NCBI GenBank assembly: GCA_047633175.1
Contig: JBLIEQ010000006.1
Span: 76,199-140,198 of the forward strand
From: Motiliproteus sp047633175
GTDB taxonomy: Bacteria > Pseudomonadota > Gammaproteobacteria > Pseudomonadales > Balneatricaceae
DNA: 64,000 bases
Direction of reading: 5' to 3'
Numbering within the stretch: position 1 is the stretch's first letter; every line of letters starts with the position of its first letter. Shown here piece by piece: positions 1 through 7,981 of this stretch. The notes below the pieces were generated by a model that did no database searches, was not told the origin of the DNA, and was given only the letters and a program-made list of their open reading frames with translations. Both the position numbers and the translations under genes were made by a program.

Positions 1-113
1 CCGAACAGGTCAGCTTCGGTCATCCGCTCAGAGACGGCGGTCTGGCCGAGCGCGGGCATCAGCAGAGCGCTGTAAAGGAAAATTCCCGTGACGAACGGGC
101 AGTATCGACCCAC
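1..113 (-). CDS. TonB-dependent receptor paralogue, N-terminal fragment cut by the window edge
   Basis: The minus strand at the left edge encodes the start of a second TonB-dependent receptor. From about residue 17 it reads ALLMPALGQTAVSERMTEA, matching the signal-peptide cleavage region and mature N-terminus of the neighbouring receptor (ALLMPTLGQAAVSEQMTEA) with few changes. The most likely start is a GTG at 113-111, which gives a hydrophobic signal peptide ending at GQTA. This GTG lies only 2 bp after the TAG stop of the upstream receptor (118-116), so the two are almost certainly co-transcribed. The remainder, including plug and barrel, lies outside the window, so function cannot be judged beyond outer-membrane receptor by homology to its twin. 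Confidence 0.75.
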   Translation of the reverse strand, partial: MGRYCPFVTGIFLYSALLMPALGQTAVSERMTEADLF

Positions 114-115
114 GG

Positions 116-2254
116 CTAGATAAACTCTAGTGTCAGGCGAATAAAGCCCCGGGCATCGACGCTGTTGTTCCTCTCGAATTCGGTATAGGGGGCGGTAAAA
201 CTCTGCAGAATCAGCTCCAGCGCCCCCCGGACGCCAGCGCCTCGAAACTTCTTGGCCAGCCGGCCATCCACTCGATTATAGGGCTTTATGGACGATCCCT
301 GATACCAGGTCACCGAGGTCTGGCGGTAGAAAGCGGCACTGGCTTCGAACCCGTCACCAAAGGCATGGCTGGCCAGCAGGCTGACACCCTGGGTCGGGAT
401 CCGTTCTCCCAGATCAACAGGGCCCTCTATAGCTGAGGACGTTTCATTAAACGACCGACGATCATATTCACCCTGAGTATCGGCATAGGCATAACCCAGG
501 AAAAGCCAGGTATGGGTCCAGGGCTGCAGCTTCCACTGCGCCTCCAGTCCCCTGGTACGCCAGGCGGCGTTATTAACCAGTTGCAGGGCTTTTTGATCGG
601 CGACAGGAACTTCCACAATGTCCGCATCCCTCCAGCTATCAGGAACGGGGTTTTTGTCATAGCCAGGCCCATACGCCCACTGCTCGGCAATACCATCGGT
701 CACCTTCTCGACATAGACCTTGAGATCGAAGACCGAACTGATCGCGGTCATGTCGAACAGGTAGCCAAGCTCCACCGTATCGACACGTTCGGGCCTCAGG
801 CCCTGGGGAGTATAGGTTCTGAGATCGATCAGCTGGCCATTACTGGGCAACACCAGCCCCGCAGAGGCGTGCTGTTTCAACAGCGCGGGCATCCGGTATG
901 CACGGCTGGCGGCAACCCGGAGCGTGGTCTGCTCGCTGGCGTGCCAGTTCAAGCCGGCGCGAGGCGAGAGTCGCGCCCCGGCATCCTGGTTATGCTCCAG
1001 CATGGCGCCGAGGTTGGCGACCCAATGAGGTGAGGCCTGCCACTCCAGGTTACCAAACAGCCGCTGACTATCCGTTACCTGAGTGATGCTATCTCCCAGA
1101 TTGGGGAGACTGCTGACCCGATCCTGACGCACACCCACGCCTGTCACCAGCCGCAGCGCCGGGCTCCATGTCTGGGTCTGCTGCAGCTCCAGATAGTAGC
1201 GTTCGGTGATACCGGTCTCTGCCCCGATATCAACAACCTGATCATCTATACCCAGACCTGCCTTTAGCTCGAAGGGAGTATAACCGGATAGCTCGGACAG
1301 CAGAATCGGTATCGGGTTGTCGTAGTCGGTGCGACTGTGGTTGGCCTGCACCCTGAACTGCCGCTGCGGACTGAGAATCCGCTCCCAGCTCAGGTTCTGA
1401 TAGTTCATGCGCTCTTCCCGCCGACTAAAGTCTTGCGGATGGTTAGTATTACCCACACCAATCTGACCATCGCCCAGACCCAGCTGGAACTGCAGGATAT
1501 CGCTGAGTGTCGGCGTATAGAGGCCGAAAAGGCTCAGCTGTGACAGCTCGGCACCATCCTCCATTTGAACCCCTGTGCCGGGATCATCCTCATCAAAGCC
1601 GATCCCGCTGCCCTCATTCTTATGGTAGCTAAATCCCAGACGATAATTAAAGCTGCCGATCCGGTCGTTATGCCGGAAGGCGTACTCCTGGGTATCCAGC
1701 GCGCCCAGCGTGGCCCTAAGGCTGCTGCCGGACTGCTCCAGAGGCGTATAGGTGATGATGTTGATCGCCCCCATAAAGGCGTTCGACCCCTGGGTGGCGA
1801 CGTTAGGCCCCCGCACCACCTCGATAAAGTGGATATCGTCCAGGGTCACCCCCAGCACCGACCAGTCCACCGTCGATAGCGCCGACTGGTACACCGAGCG
1901 ACCATCGATCGTGACCTCCAACCGACCGGGGTGTTTCTCACCCTGACCATGACTGGTCACGCCAAACTTATTGGCATGGACATGGTAGGCCTGAAATCCC
2001 GGGACCAGTTTGAACAGATCGGCGATATTGACCGCGCCCGAGGCGTCGATCATGCGCCGGTCGATCAGGGTCACCGACGCGGGCGTATCCTTCAGCTCTT
2101 GTGCCAGACCTGTGGCGGAGCGGACCTTGGGTATATCCCCGAACAGGTCAGCTTCGGTCATCTGCTCAGAGACGGCGGCCTGACCGAGCGTGGGCATCAG
2201 CAGAGCGAAAGTGAGGGAAATTACAGTGACAGTCGGCAGGCAGGGTTTAAACAC
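116..2254 (-). CDS. TonB-dependent outer-membrane receptor
   Basis: 712-residue outer-membrane receptor. Residues 1-27 form a signal peptide (ending GQA). Residues about 45-170 form the plug domain, with the family signatures PASVTLIDRRMID, NIADLFKLVPGFQ, DGRSVY and EVVRGPNVATQGSNAFMGAINIIT. The rest is a 22-strand-type barrel ending in aromatic Phe-Ile. By family it takes up a ligand such as a ferric siderophore, cobalamin or another metal complex, using TonB-ExbBD energy. The ligand is not readable from sequence, and I see no convincing TonB box in the first mature residues. The start is GTG (2254-2252) with a weak, distant GGAG. A 6-bp inverted repeat GCCCTA-AAC-TAGGGC (2277-2291) sits just upstream and could be a leader hairpin or operator. 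A close paralogue follows 2 bp downstream. Confidence 0.88.
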   Translation of the reverse strand: MFKPCLPTVTVISLTFALLMPTLGQAAVSEQMTEADLFGDIPKVRSATGLAQELKDTPASVTLIDRRMIDASGAVNIADLFKLVPGFQAYHVHANKFGVTSHGQGEKHPGRLEVTIDGRSVYQSALSTVDWSVLGVTLDDIHFIEVVRGPNVATQGSNAFMGAINIITYTPLEQSGSSLRATLGALDTQEYAFRHNDRIGSFNYRLGFSYHKNEGSGIGFDEDDPGTGVQMEDGAELSQLSLFGLYTPTLSDILQFQLGLGDGQIGVGNTNHPQDFSRREERMNYQNLSWERILSPQRQFRVQANHSRTDYDNPIPILLSELSGYTPFELKAGLGIDDQVVDIGAETGITERYYLELQQTQTWSPALRLVTGVGVRQDRVSSLPNLGDSITQVTDSQRLFGNLEWQASPHWVANLGAMLEHNQDAGARLSPRAGLNWHASEQTTLRVAASRAYRMPALLKQHASAGLVLPSNGQLIDLRTYTPQGLRPERVDTVELGYLFDMTAISSVFDLKVYVEKVTDGIAEQWAYGPGYDKNPVPDSWRDADIVEVPVADQKALQLVNNAAWRTRGLEAQWKLQPWTHTWLFLGYAYADTQGEYDRRSFNETSSAIEGPVDLGERIPTQGVSLLASHAFGDGFEASAAFYRQTSVTWYQGSSIKPYNRVDGRLAKKFRGAGVRGALELILQSFTAPYTEFERNNSVDARGFIRLTLEFI

Positions 2255-2333
2255 AGGTATTGACTACTCCGAAAACGCCCTAAACTAGGGCATTTACTAC
2301 GACGGAAACACCCTGATTTGATTGAGAGCCCTG

Positions 2334-2366
2334 AAAAACGACCTCATCACGGTGCATGAGGCCGCA
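2334..2366 (-). terminator. Probable rho-independent terminator after the SDR gene
   Basis: On the minus strand, GGCCTCAT and ATGAGGTC form an 8-bp stem (one G-T pair) around an 8-nt loop, followed by GTTTTT. It lies about 125 nt past the stop of the SDR gene and about 80 nt ahead of the TonB receptor start, so it probably separates the two units. Attenuation of the receptor leader is an alternative. Confidence 0.5.
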
Positions 2367-2489
2367 GTAGAGCAAGAAATGATCGTCACTACAAATTTAA
2401 GATTTATACATTACCGTATGAATATTGAAGATAACGCAACTCCGAGCCATTACCGAGTGCGCCGGTCAAGCCCCTGCTCAACCGCCTCT

Positions 2490-3335
2490 TCAACCTCCTA
2501 ACAGCGGCTTAAACCCTGCCTGATAATCAGGATAGCGAAACGGGTAACCGGCATCGAGCAGCCGTTGCGGCCGGCAGCGCTTGCTACCCGTGCGTAACTT
2601 CTGGCTGAAATCCAGCCGCTGCGGCTCGGGCAGGCTCAGCTGCTGCCGCAACCACTCCAGCACCTCATAATAACTGGCCGGATGCGGATCGGAGGCCAGA
2701 TAGCAATCGGCCAGCTCATGTCCGGCCAGATCCTTTTCGAGCAGAAACCGCAGCACCCCGACACAATCATCCCGATGGATCCGATTTCCATAATGAACCG
2801 GCAGTTCCTGAGCACCCACCCCCTGACGTACCCAGCCCAACAGGCGCTCGCGTCCTGGACCGTAGATACCGCTGAAGCGTACCGAGGTCGTGGCCAGTTC
2901 GCTGTGCCGCAACAGGGCTTCTGCCTGCAGCATCGCCTGACCCGAAAAGCTGCCCGGTTCGGTCGGGCTCTGCTCATCGACCCATTCGCCGTCGCGCTGG
3001 TGATAGACCGCACTGCTGGACACATAAAAAAGGCGCCGCGGCTTCAGCTGCTGTTGCCGCAACGCCTCCAGCAGGTTCGCCAGACCCTCAACATAGGCGC
3101 GCCGATAGCCCTCTGCGCTGTATGCGGCAGGCACCAGCGAATAGACCAGATAATCATGCGCCGGCAGTTCGACTAAACTGGCGGGATCGGTCACATCGGC
3201 ACGGATCCCTTGGATTGGCGCAGGCAGTTGATTAAGATGACGCTTTAGACCGATGCACCGATGTCCGCGATGACATAACTCCAGCCCCAGCTGGGACCCC
3301 AGATCACCACAACCGACCAATAGTACTGTTGCCAT
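2490..3335 (-). CDS. NAD(P)-dependent SDR / epimerase-like protein (YeeZ-type)
   Basis: Extended short-chain dehydrogenase/reductase of 281 residues. The N-terminus MATVLLVGCGDLGSQLG carries the GxGxxG dinucleotide-binding loop. The middle has YVSSSAVYHQRDGEWVDE and FSGIYGPGR, typical of NAD-dependent epimerase-like proteins of the YeeZ group. The usual YxxxK pair is not obvious (SSAVYHQRDG), so classical epimerase chemistry is doubtful. I chose the ATG at 3335 because a strong AGGAGG-type ribosome site sits 7-8 nt upstream and the nucleotide-binding strand begins immediately; an open frame extends 72 codons further but is low-complexity. It is divergent from recG. Substrate unknown. Confidence 0.8.
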   Translation of the reverse strand: MATVLLVGCGDLGSQLGLELCHRGHRCIGLKRHLNQLPAPIQGIRADVTDPASLVELPAHDYLVYSLVPAAYSAEGYRRAYVEGLANLLEALRQQQLKPRRLFYVSSSAVYHQRDGEWVDEQSPTEPGSFSGQAMLQAEALLRHSELATTSVRFSGIYGPGRERLLGWVRQGVGAQELPVHYGNRIHRDDCVGVLRFLLEKDLAGHELADCYLASDPHPASYYEVLEWLRQQLSLPEPQRLDFSQKLRTGSKRCRPQRLLDAGYPFRYPDYQAGFKPLLGG

Positions 3336-3473
3336 GATATTGACCTCCTCTGCGACGCACCGACTGCGACCGCTTCTCTGTTCTAGACAGGCCTGCCCTG
3401 GACAGAGCTGTAGTCTGGCGCGTCGGTGGCTGCTTGTCACGCAGCTGTTTGTCACGTACAACGGGGGCCAGCA

Positions 3474-5582
3474 ATGAGCACCACCCCGCTCCGCCACCTG
3501 GATCAGATCTCGGTCTCCCGACTCAAGGGGATAGGGGCTGCGATGCAGCATAAGCTGGAGAAACTGGGGTTAGAAACGCTTCAGGATCTGCTGTTCCACC
3601 TGCCACTGCGTTATCAGGACAGGACCCAGATCGTGCCGATCGGTCGCCTGCGTCCGGGTGATGAGGCGGTGATCGAGGGTCAAGTCAGCAGCTGTGAACT
3701 GTTGATGGGCCGGCGCCGCAGCCTCCGCTGCACCCTGCGCGATGCCAGCGGCAGCATTTCGCTACGCTTTTTCCATTTTAGTGCGACGCAGAAAAACAAC
3801 CTCACACCCGGTACCAGCCTACGCTGCTTCGGCGAAGTCCGCGCCGGCAGCGGCGGGCTGGAGCTGTATCACCCCGACTACCAAAGCGCCGACAGCGGCG
3901 CGTTTGAGCCGCCCGGCGATACCCTGACACCCATCTATCCCGCGACCGAAGGGCTGACCCAGGCCCGGATCCGCAGTCTGTGCAACCAGGCCCTCGAACT
4001 GATGGAGCTCCAGGGCGGCTTACAGGAGTGGCTGCCGGAAAATGTCAGGCAAGACTTCGGGCTCAGCGACCTCAGCGCCGCCGTGCGCTATCTGCACAGT
4101 CCGCCGGTCGGCACCGATCTGCTGCAACTCGCGCAAGCCCGTCATCCGGCACAACGTCGGCTGGCGTTCGAAGAGCTGCTGGCCCACCACCTCAGCCTGC
4201 TTCGCCTGCGCCGCCAACAGCAGCAGCACAGCGCCCCCGGGCTGGTGCTGGGGCTGGGGCTGGGAACCCAGGGTCGGCTGAGCAGCGATTTTCTCCGCCA
4301 ACTGCCTTTTGAACTCACTGCCGCCCAGCAGCGCGTCTGGAGGGAGGTCCGTCGCGATCTGACCCAGCCGGTTCCGATGCTCCGGTTGGTGCAGGGCGAT
4401 GTCGGTTCGGGCAAGACCGTGGTGGCCGCACTCTGCGCGCTCCAGGCGATCGAGGCGGGCTATCAGGCCGCCGTCATGGCACCCACCGAGATCCTCGCCG
4501 AACAGCATCTGCTCAATTTCAGCGCCTGGTTCGAGCCCCTGGGGATCCGAGTCGACTGGCTGGCGGGACGGATCAAAGGCAAGAAACGCAGCGAGACCCT
4601 GGCGCGGATCGCTTCCGGCGAGGCGCAGCTGGTGATCGGCACTCACGCCATCTTTCAGGATGCGGTCGCGTTTCACAACCTCGGCGCCATCGTGGTCGAC
4701 GAGCAGCACCGCTTCGGGGTGCATCAGCGTCTGGCACTGCGCGAGAAGGGCCCTGAGGGCCTGTCCCCGCATCAGCTGATCATGACCGCCACCCCTATCC
4801 CCCGCACCCTGACCATGACCGCCTATGCCGATCTCGATTGCTCGGTGATCGACGAATTACCCCCCGGACGCACCCCGGTCAATACCGTACTGATCCCCGA
4901 CCAGCGCCGGGAGGAGGTAATCGCCCGGGTGCGCGCCGCCTGTGCCGAAGGCCGCCAGGCTTACTGGGTCTGCACCCTGATCGACGAGTCTGAGGTATTG
5001 GAATGCCAGGCCGCCGAGATCACCGCAGCCACCCTCACCGCCGCATTGCCGGAGTTGTGCATCGGCCTGATCCATGGACGGATGAAGGCGGCCGAGAAAG
5101 CCGCGATGATGACCCAGTTTAAGGCCCGGGAACTCGACCTGCTGGTCGCCACCACCGTGATCGAAGTCGGCGTCGATGTGCCCAACGCTAGCCTGATGAT
5201 CATCGAGAATCCCGAACGCCTCGGGCTGGCCCAGCTCCATCAGCTACGCGGCCGGGTCGGTCGCGGTTCGGTCGCCAGTCACTGTGTGCTGATGTACCAC
5301 AACCCCCTGTCACAACAGAGCCGTGAGCGGCTGCGGGTGATGCGCGAAACCAATGACGGCTTTATCATTGCGGAAAAAGATCTCGAACTGCGCGGCCCCG
5401 GCGAGGTGCTCGGCACCCGTCAGACCGGCATGATGCAGTTCCGGGTCGCGGATCTGGAGCGCGATGCCGACCTGCTGGAACAGGTACAGCAGGTCGCCTG
5501 CCAGATCGAGCCACTGCACGCCAACTGTGATGGCATTATTCGCCGCTGGCTGATCCAGGGCGAGGAGTATGGGAACGTGTAA
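3474..5582 (+). CDS. recG: ATP-dependent DNA helicase RecG
   Basis: 702 residues from the ATG at 3474, close to the family length (about 690). RecG remodels stalled replication forks and branch-migrates Holliday junctions. The N-terminal wedge (OB-fold) domain is at about 50-160. The superfamily 2 helicase core has Walker A VQGDVGSGKT near residue 305, the DEQH box (VVDEQHRFG) near 410, TATPIPRT (motif III) and the C-terminal QLRGRVGRG (motif VI), followed by the TRG-type region GEVLGTRQTG. A GTG 48 bp upstream would extend the protein with non-conserved residues; the ATG behind GGGG matches the family N-terminus. Confidence 0.96.
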   Translation: MSTTPLRHLDQISVSRLKGIGAAMQHKLEKLGLETLQDLLFHLPLRYQDRTQIVPIGRLRPGDEAVIEGQVSSCELLMGRRRSLRCTLRDASGSISLRFFHFSATQKNNLTPGTSLRCFGEVRAGSGGLELYHPDYQSADSGAFEPPGDTLTPIYPATEGLTQARIRSLCNQALELMELQGGLQEWLPENVRQDFGLSDLSAAVRYLHSPPVGTDLLQLAQARHPAQRRLAFEELLAHHLSLLRLRRQQQQHSAPGLVLGLGLGTQGRLSSDFLRQLPFELTAAQQRVWREVRRDLTQPVPMLRLVQGDVGSGKTVVAALCALQAIEAGYQAAVMAPTEILAEQHLLNFSAWFEPLGIRVDWLAGRIKGKKRSETLARIASGEAQLVIGTHAIFQDAVAFHNLGAIVVDEQHRFGVHQRLALREKGPEGLSPHQLIMTATPIPRTLTMTAYADLDCSVIDELPPGRTPVNTVLIPDQRREEVIARVRAACAEGRQAYWVCTLIDESEVLECQAAEITAATLTAALPELCIGLIHGRMKAAEKAAMMTQFKARELDLLVATTVIEVGVDVPNASLMIIENPERLGLAQLHQLRGRVGRGSVASHCVLMYHNPLSQQSRERLRVMRETNDGFIIAEKDLELRGPGEVLGTRQTGMMQFRVADLERDADLLEQVQQVACQIEPLHANCDGIIRRWLIQGEEYGNV

Positions 5583-5599
5583 TGTGGGTATTCTTTGTG

Positions 5600-5770
5600 G
5601 GTGAGGCTTGTAGGTCGGACTTTAGTCCGACGATCGCCACTCCTTGCTAGCTTTGTCGGACTACTTTCTACCTACAAAAAGCCGACCTACAAGGATTTAG
5701 GAAGTGCGCTAAGCCCGAAGGGAACGGGCAGCGCCACCTACAAAACGCCGACCCACAGGGTGAATTTTGT
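5600..5770. repeat. Extragenic palindromic repeat mosaic, copy 1
   Basis: Between the convergent ends of recG and rep. It contains the palindrome GTCGGACTTTAGTCCGAC (about 5614-5631) followed by tail modules (TCGGACTACTTTCTACC, AAAAGCCGACCTACAA, AACGCCGACCCACAGGG) that recur in other intergenic gaps of this window. No coding potential is evident. Confidence 0.8.
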
Positions 5771-5782
5771 GAGGTGTTTCTT

Positions 5783-7795
5783 TTACTTCAGCAGGTTGCG
5801 CAGGCTGCTCAGGGTCGCCTGTCCCTGGGCCTTATTCTCCACCTGGCAGCCCGGATCACGCCCAAACCACTCCAGATCGTCTTCGGGCAACTCATCCAGA
5901 AAACGGCTCGGCTGGGTGTCAATCAGCTCGCCATACTGCTTGCGCTGCCGGGTCAGCGTCATCGTCAGGGTCTTACGCGCCCGGGTGATGCCCACATAGG
6001 CCAGCCGGCGTTCCTCCTCGACGCTGTCTTCTTCGATGCTGTTGCGATGGGGTAACAGCTCCTCTTCCATACCCATCAGGTAGACATGCGGGTATTCGAG
6101 TCCCTTGGAGGCATGCAGGGTAGACAGCTGCACCCGATCGTCGTCCTCGTCCTCATCCTGCTGCTCCAGCATATCGATCAGCAGCAAGCGGGTGACCGCA
6201 TCATCGATCTCGGCGTTGGGATCTGTCTCCTGCAGTCGCTCCAGGGTGCGCTTCAACGAATCGACCAGAAAACCGACGTTCGCCATGCGGCGCTCGGCCT
6301 GGACGTCTGAGTTGCAGTTCTGATAGGTCCAGGTCTCGTAATCGATATCGCGGATCATCTGCTGAATCACCTCGATCGGATCGAGCTGATGACAGCGCTG
6401 ATGCACCCCTTTCAGCCAGCTGCTGAATTCCTCCAGCTTGCTCTGGGCGCGGGCCGACAGCACCTGACCCAGCCCTAGTTCGCCGCTGGCCTGAAACATG
6501 CTGACCTGACGTTCGGCGGCGTAACTAGCGAGTTTCTCCAGGGTTCCCGGGCCGATCTCACGCCGGGGCAAGTTGATAACGCGCAGGAAGGCGTTGTCAT
6601 CATCGGGGTTAATCAGCACCCTCAGATAGCCCATAATGTCTTTGACCTCGGCGCGGGAGAAAAACGAGGTCCCGCCGCTGAGCTTGTACGGGATCTGATT
6701 GATCTGCAGCTTCATCTCCAGTAGCCGCGACTGATGATTGCCACGATAGAGCACCGCATAATCGCGGTAGTGGTTCTGCAGGTTCAGGCGGCGCTGGATG
6801 ATATCCGCGGCGATACGTTCGGACTCCGCCTCTTCGTTGCGATTGATGATCACCCGCAACGGCTCTCCCATCCCCATCTCACTCCAGAGGGTTTTTTCAA
6901 ACTCATGGGGATTATTCATAATCAGCTGGTTCGCTGCCTTAAGAATACGACTAGTGGAGCGGTAGTTCTGCTCCAGCATCACCACCTTGAGCGACGGAAA
7001 GTCGGTCTTGAGCAGTGCCAGATTCTCAGGCCGAGCACCGCGCCAGGCGTAGATCGACTGATCATCATCGCCCACCACGGTCAAACCGCCACGAATCCCC
7101 ACCAGCAGCTTTACCATCAGGTACTGACTGGTGTTGGTATCCTGATACTCATCCACCAGCAGGTAGCGAATCTTACGCTGCCAGCGCTCCAGCACATCAT
7201 TACGCTGCTGGAACAGCAGCGTAGGAATCAGAATTAGGTCATCAAAATCGACCCCGTTATAGGCGCGCAGGCTGCGGTTATAGCTGGCATAGACTCTTGA
7301 GGCCAGCTCTTCGTTAGGGTTCTGGGCCTGCTGCTGAGCGCGTTCGGGGCCGATCAGATCGTTCTTCCAGCTGGAGATCTGACTCTGGACGCTGTCCACC
7401 AGATCGGCCTCGTCCTTAGAATCCTTGAGCATCAAGCCTTTGATCAGGGCGTTGGAATCCTGAGCATCAAAAATAGAAAACCCGGGTTTGAAGCCCAGAA
7501 GTTTGTGCTCGCGGCGGATAATATTGAGGCCCAGGTTGTGAAAGGTCGACACGGTAAGTCCGCGTGATGCCGGCCCCTTAACCAGCTTGGCGACCCGCTC
7601 CTTCATCTCTCTTGAGGCCTTGTTGGTAAAGGTCAGGGCCGCGATATGGTGCGCCTTGATACCGCAGCTCTCGATCAGGTAGGCGATCTTCCGGGTGATC
7701 ACGCTGGTCTTGCCACTACCGGCACCGGCGAGCACCAGCAACGGGCCCCCGACATAGAGCACCGCTTCTTTCTGGCGAGGGTTAAGATTGCTCAC
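5783..7795 (-). CDS. rep: ATP-dependent DNA helicase Rep
   Basis: 670-residue superfamily 1A 3'-5' helicase that travels with the replisome and clears protein roadblocks. Walker A is LVLAGAGSGKTSVITRKIA (about residues 20-38), motif Ia is ALTFTNKASREMKERV, and Walker B/motif II is LLVDEYQDTN, with VVGDDDQSIYAWRGA (motif III), QNYRS (motif IV), and STLHASKGLEYPHV and VGITRARKTL (motifs V and VI). The order and wording match Rep rather than UvrD or PcrA (for example RGLTVSTFHNLGLNIIRRE). The start is GTG at 7795 with a weak ribosome site. Two 11-bp direct repeats (taatttattga, 7814-7835) lie in the AT-rich leader, possibly in its promoter. Confidence 0.96.
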   Translation of the reverse strand: MSNLNPRQKEAVLYVGGPLLVLAGAGSGKTSVITRKIAYLIESCGIKAHHIAALTFTNKASREMKERVAKLVKGPASRGLTVSTFHNLGLNIIRREHKLLGFKPGFSIFDAQDSNALIKGLMLKDSKDEADLVDSVQSQISSWKNDLIGPERAQQQAQNPNEELASRVYASYNRSLRAYNGVDFDDLILIPTLLFQQRNDVLERWQRKIRYLLVDEYQDTNTSQYLMVKLLVGIRGGLTVVGDDDQSIYAWRGARPENLALLKTDFPSLKVVMLEQNYRSTSRILKAANQLIMNNPHEFEKTLWSEMGMGEPLRVIINRNEEAESERIAADIIQRRLNLQNHYRDYAVLYRGNHQSRLLEMKLQINQIPYKLSGGTSFFSRAEVKDIMGYLRVLINPDDDNAFLRVINLPRREIGPGTLEKLASYAAERQVSMFQASGELGLGQVLSARAQSKLEEFSSWLKGVHQRCHQLDPIEVIQQMIRDIDYETWTYQNCNSDVQAERRMANVGFLVDSLKRTLERLQETDPNAEIDDAVTRLLLIDMLEQQDEDEDDDRVQLSTLHASKGLEYPHVYLMGMEEELLPHRNSIEEDSVEEERRLAYVGITRARKTLTMTLTRQRKQYGELIDTQPSRFLDELPEDDLEWFGRDPGCQVENKAQGQATLSSLRNLLK

Positions 7796-7981
7796 AACGA
7801 CTGGGTCCCTGAATAATTTATTGATAATTTATTGATAATAATTGTTAAAAGAAACGCAGACAGCGTCCGCATTTTTGACAGAATCTGTCTAAAACGATAG
7901 ATTAAGGGACTAAAGCCTAAGGAATGGCAATTCTACAGCCCAGGGAGAGGCAATCATACTAGTTGGACCTGTTGAGACGCC

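Noticed and set aside
2277..2291. GCCCTA-AAC-TAGGGC dyad as a riboswitch or Fur-type site ahead of the TonB receptor
   Set aside because: Six-bp arms only; it does not match a cobalamin riboswitch or the Fur consensus. Noted within the receptor entry instead.
3336..3551. 72-codon N-terminal extension of the SDR gene
   Set aside because: A strong AGGAGG site precedes the inner ATG, and the extension overlaps the recG upstream region with no family similarity.
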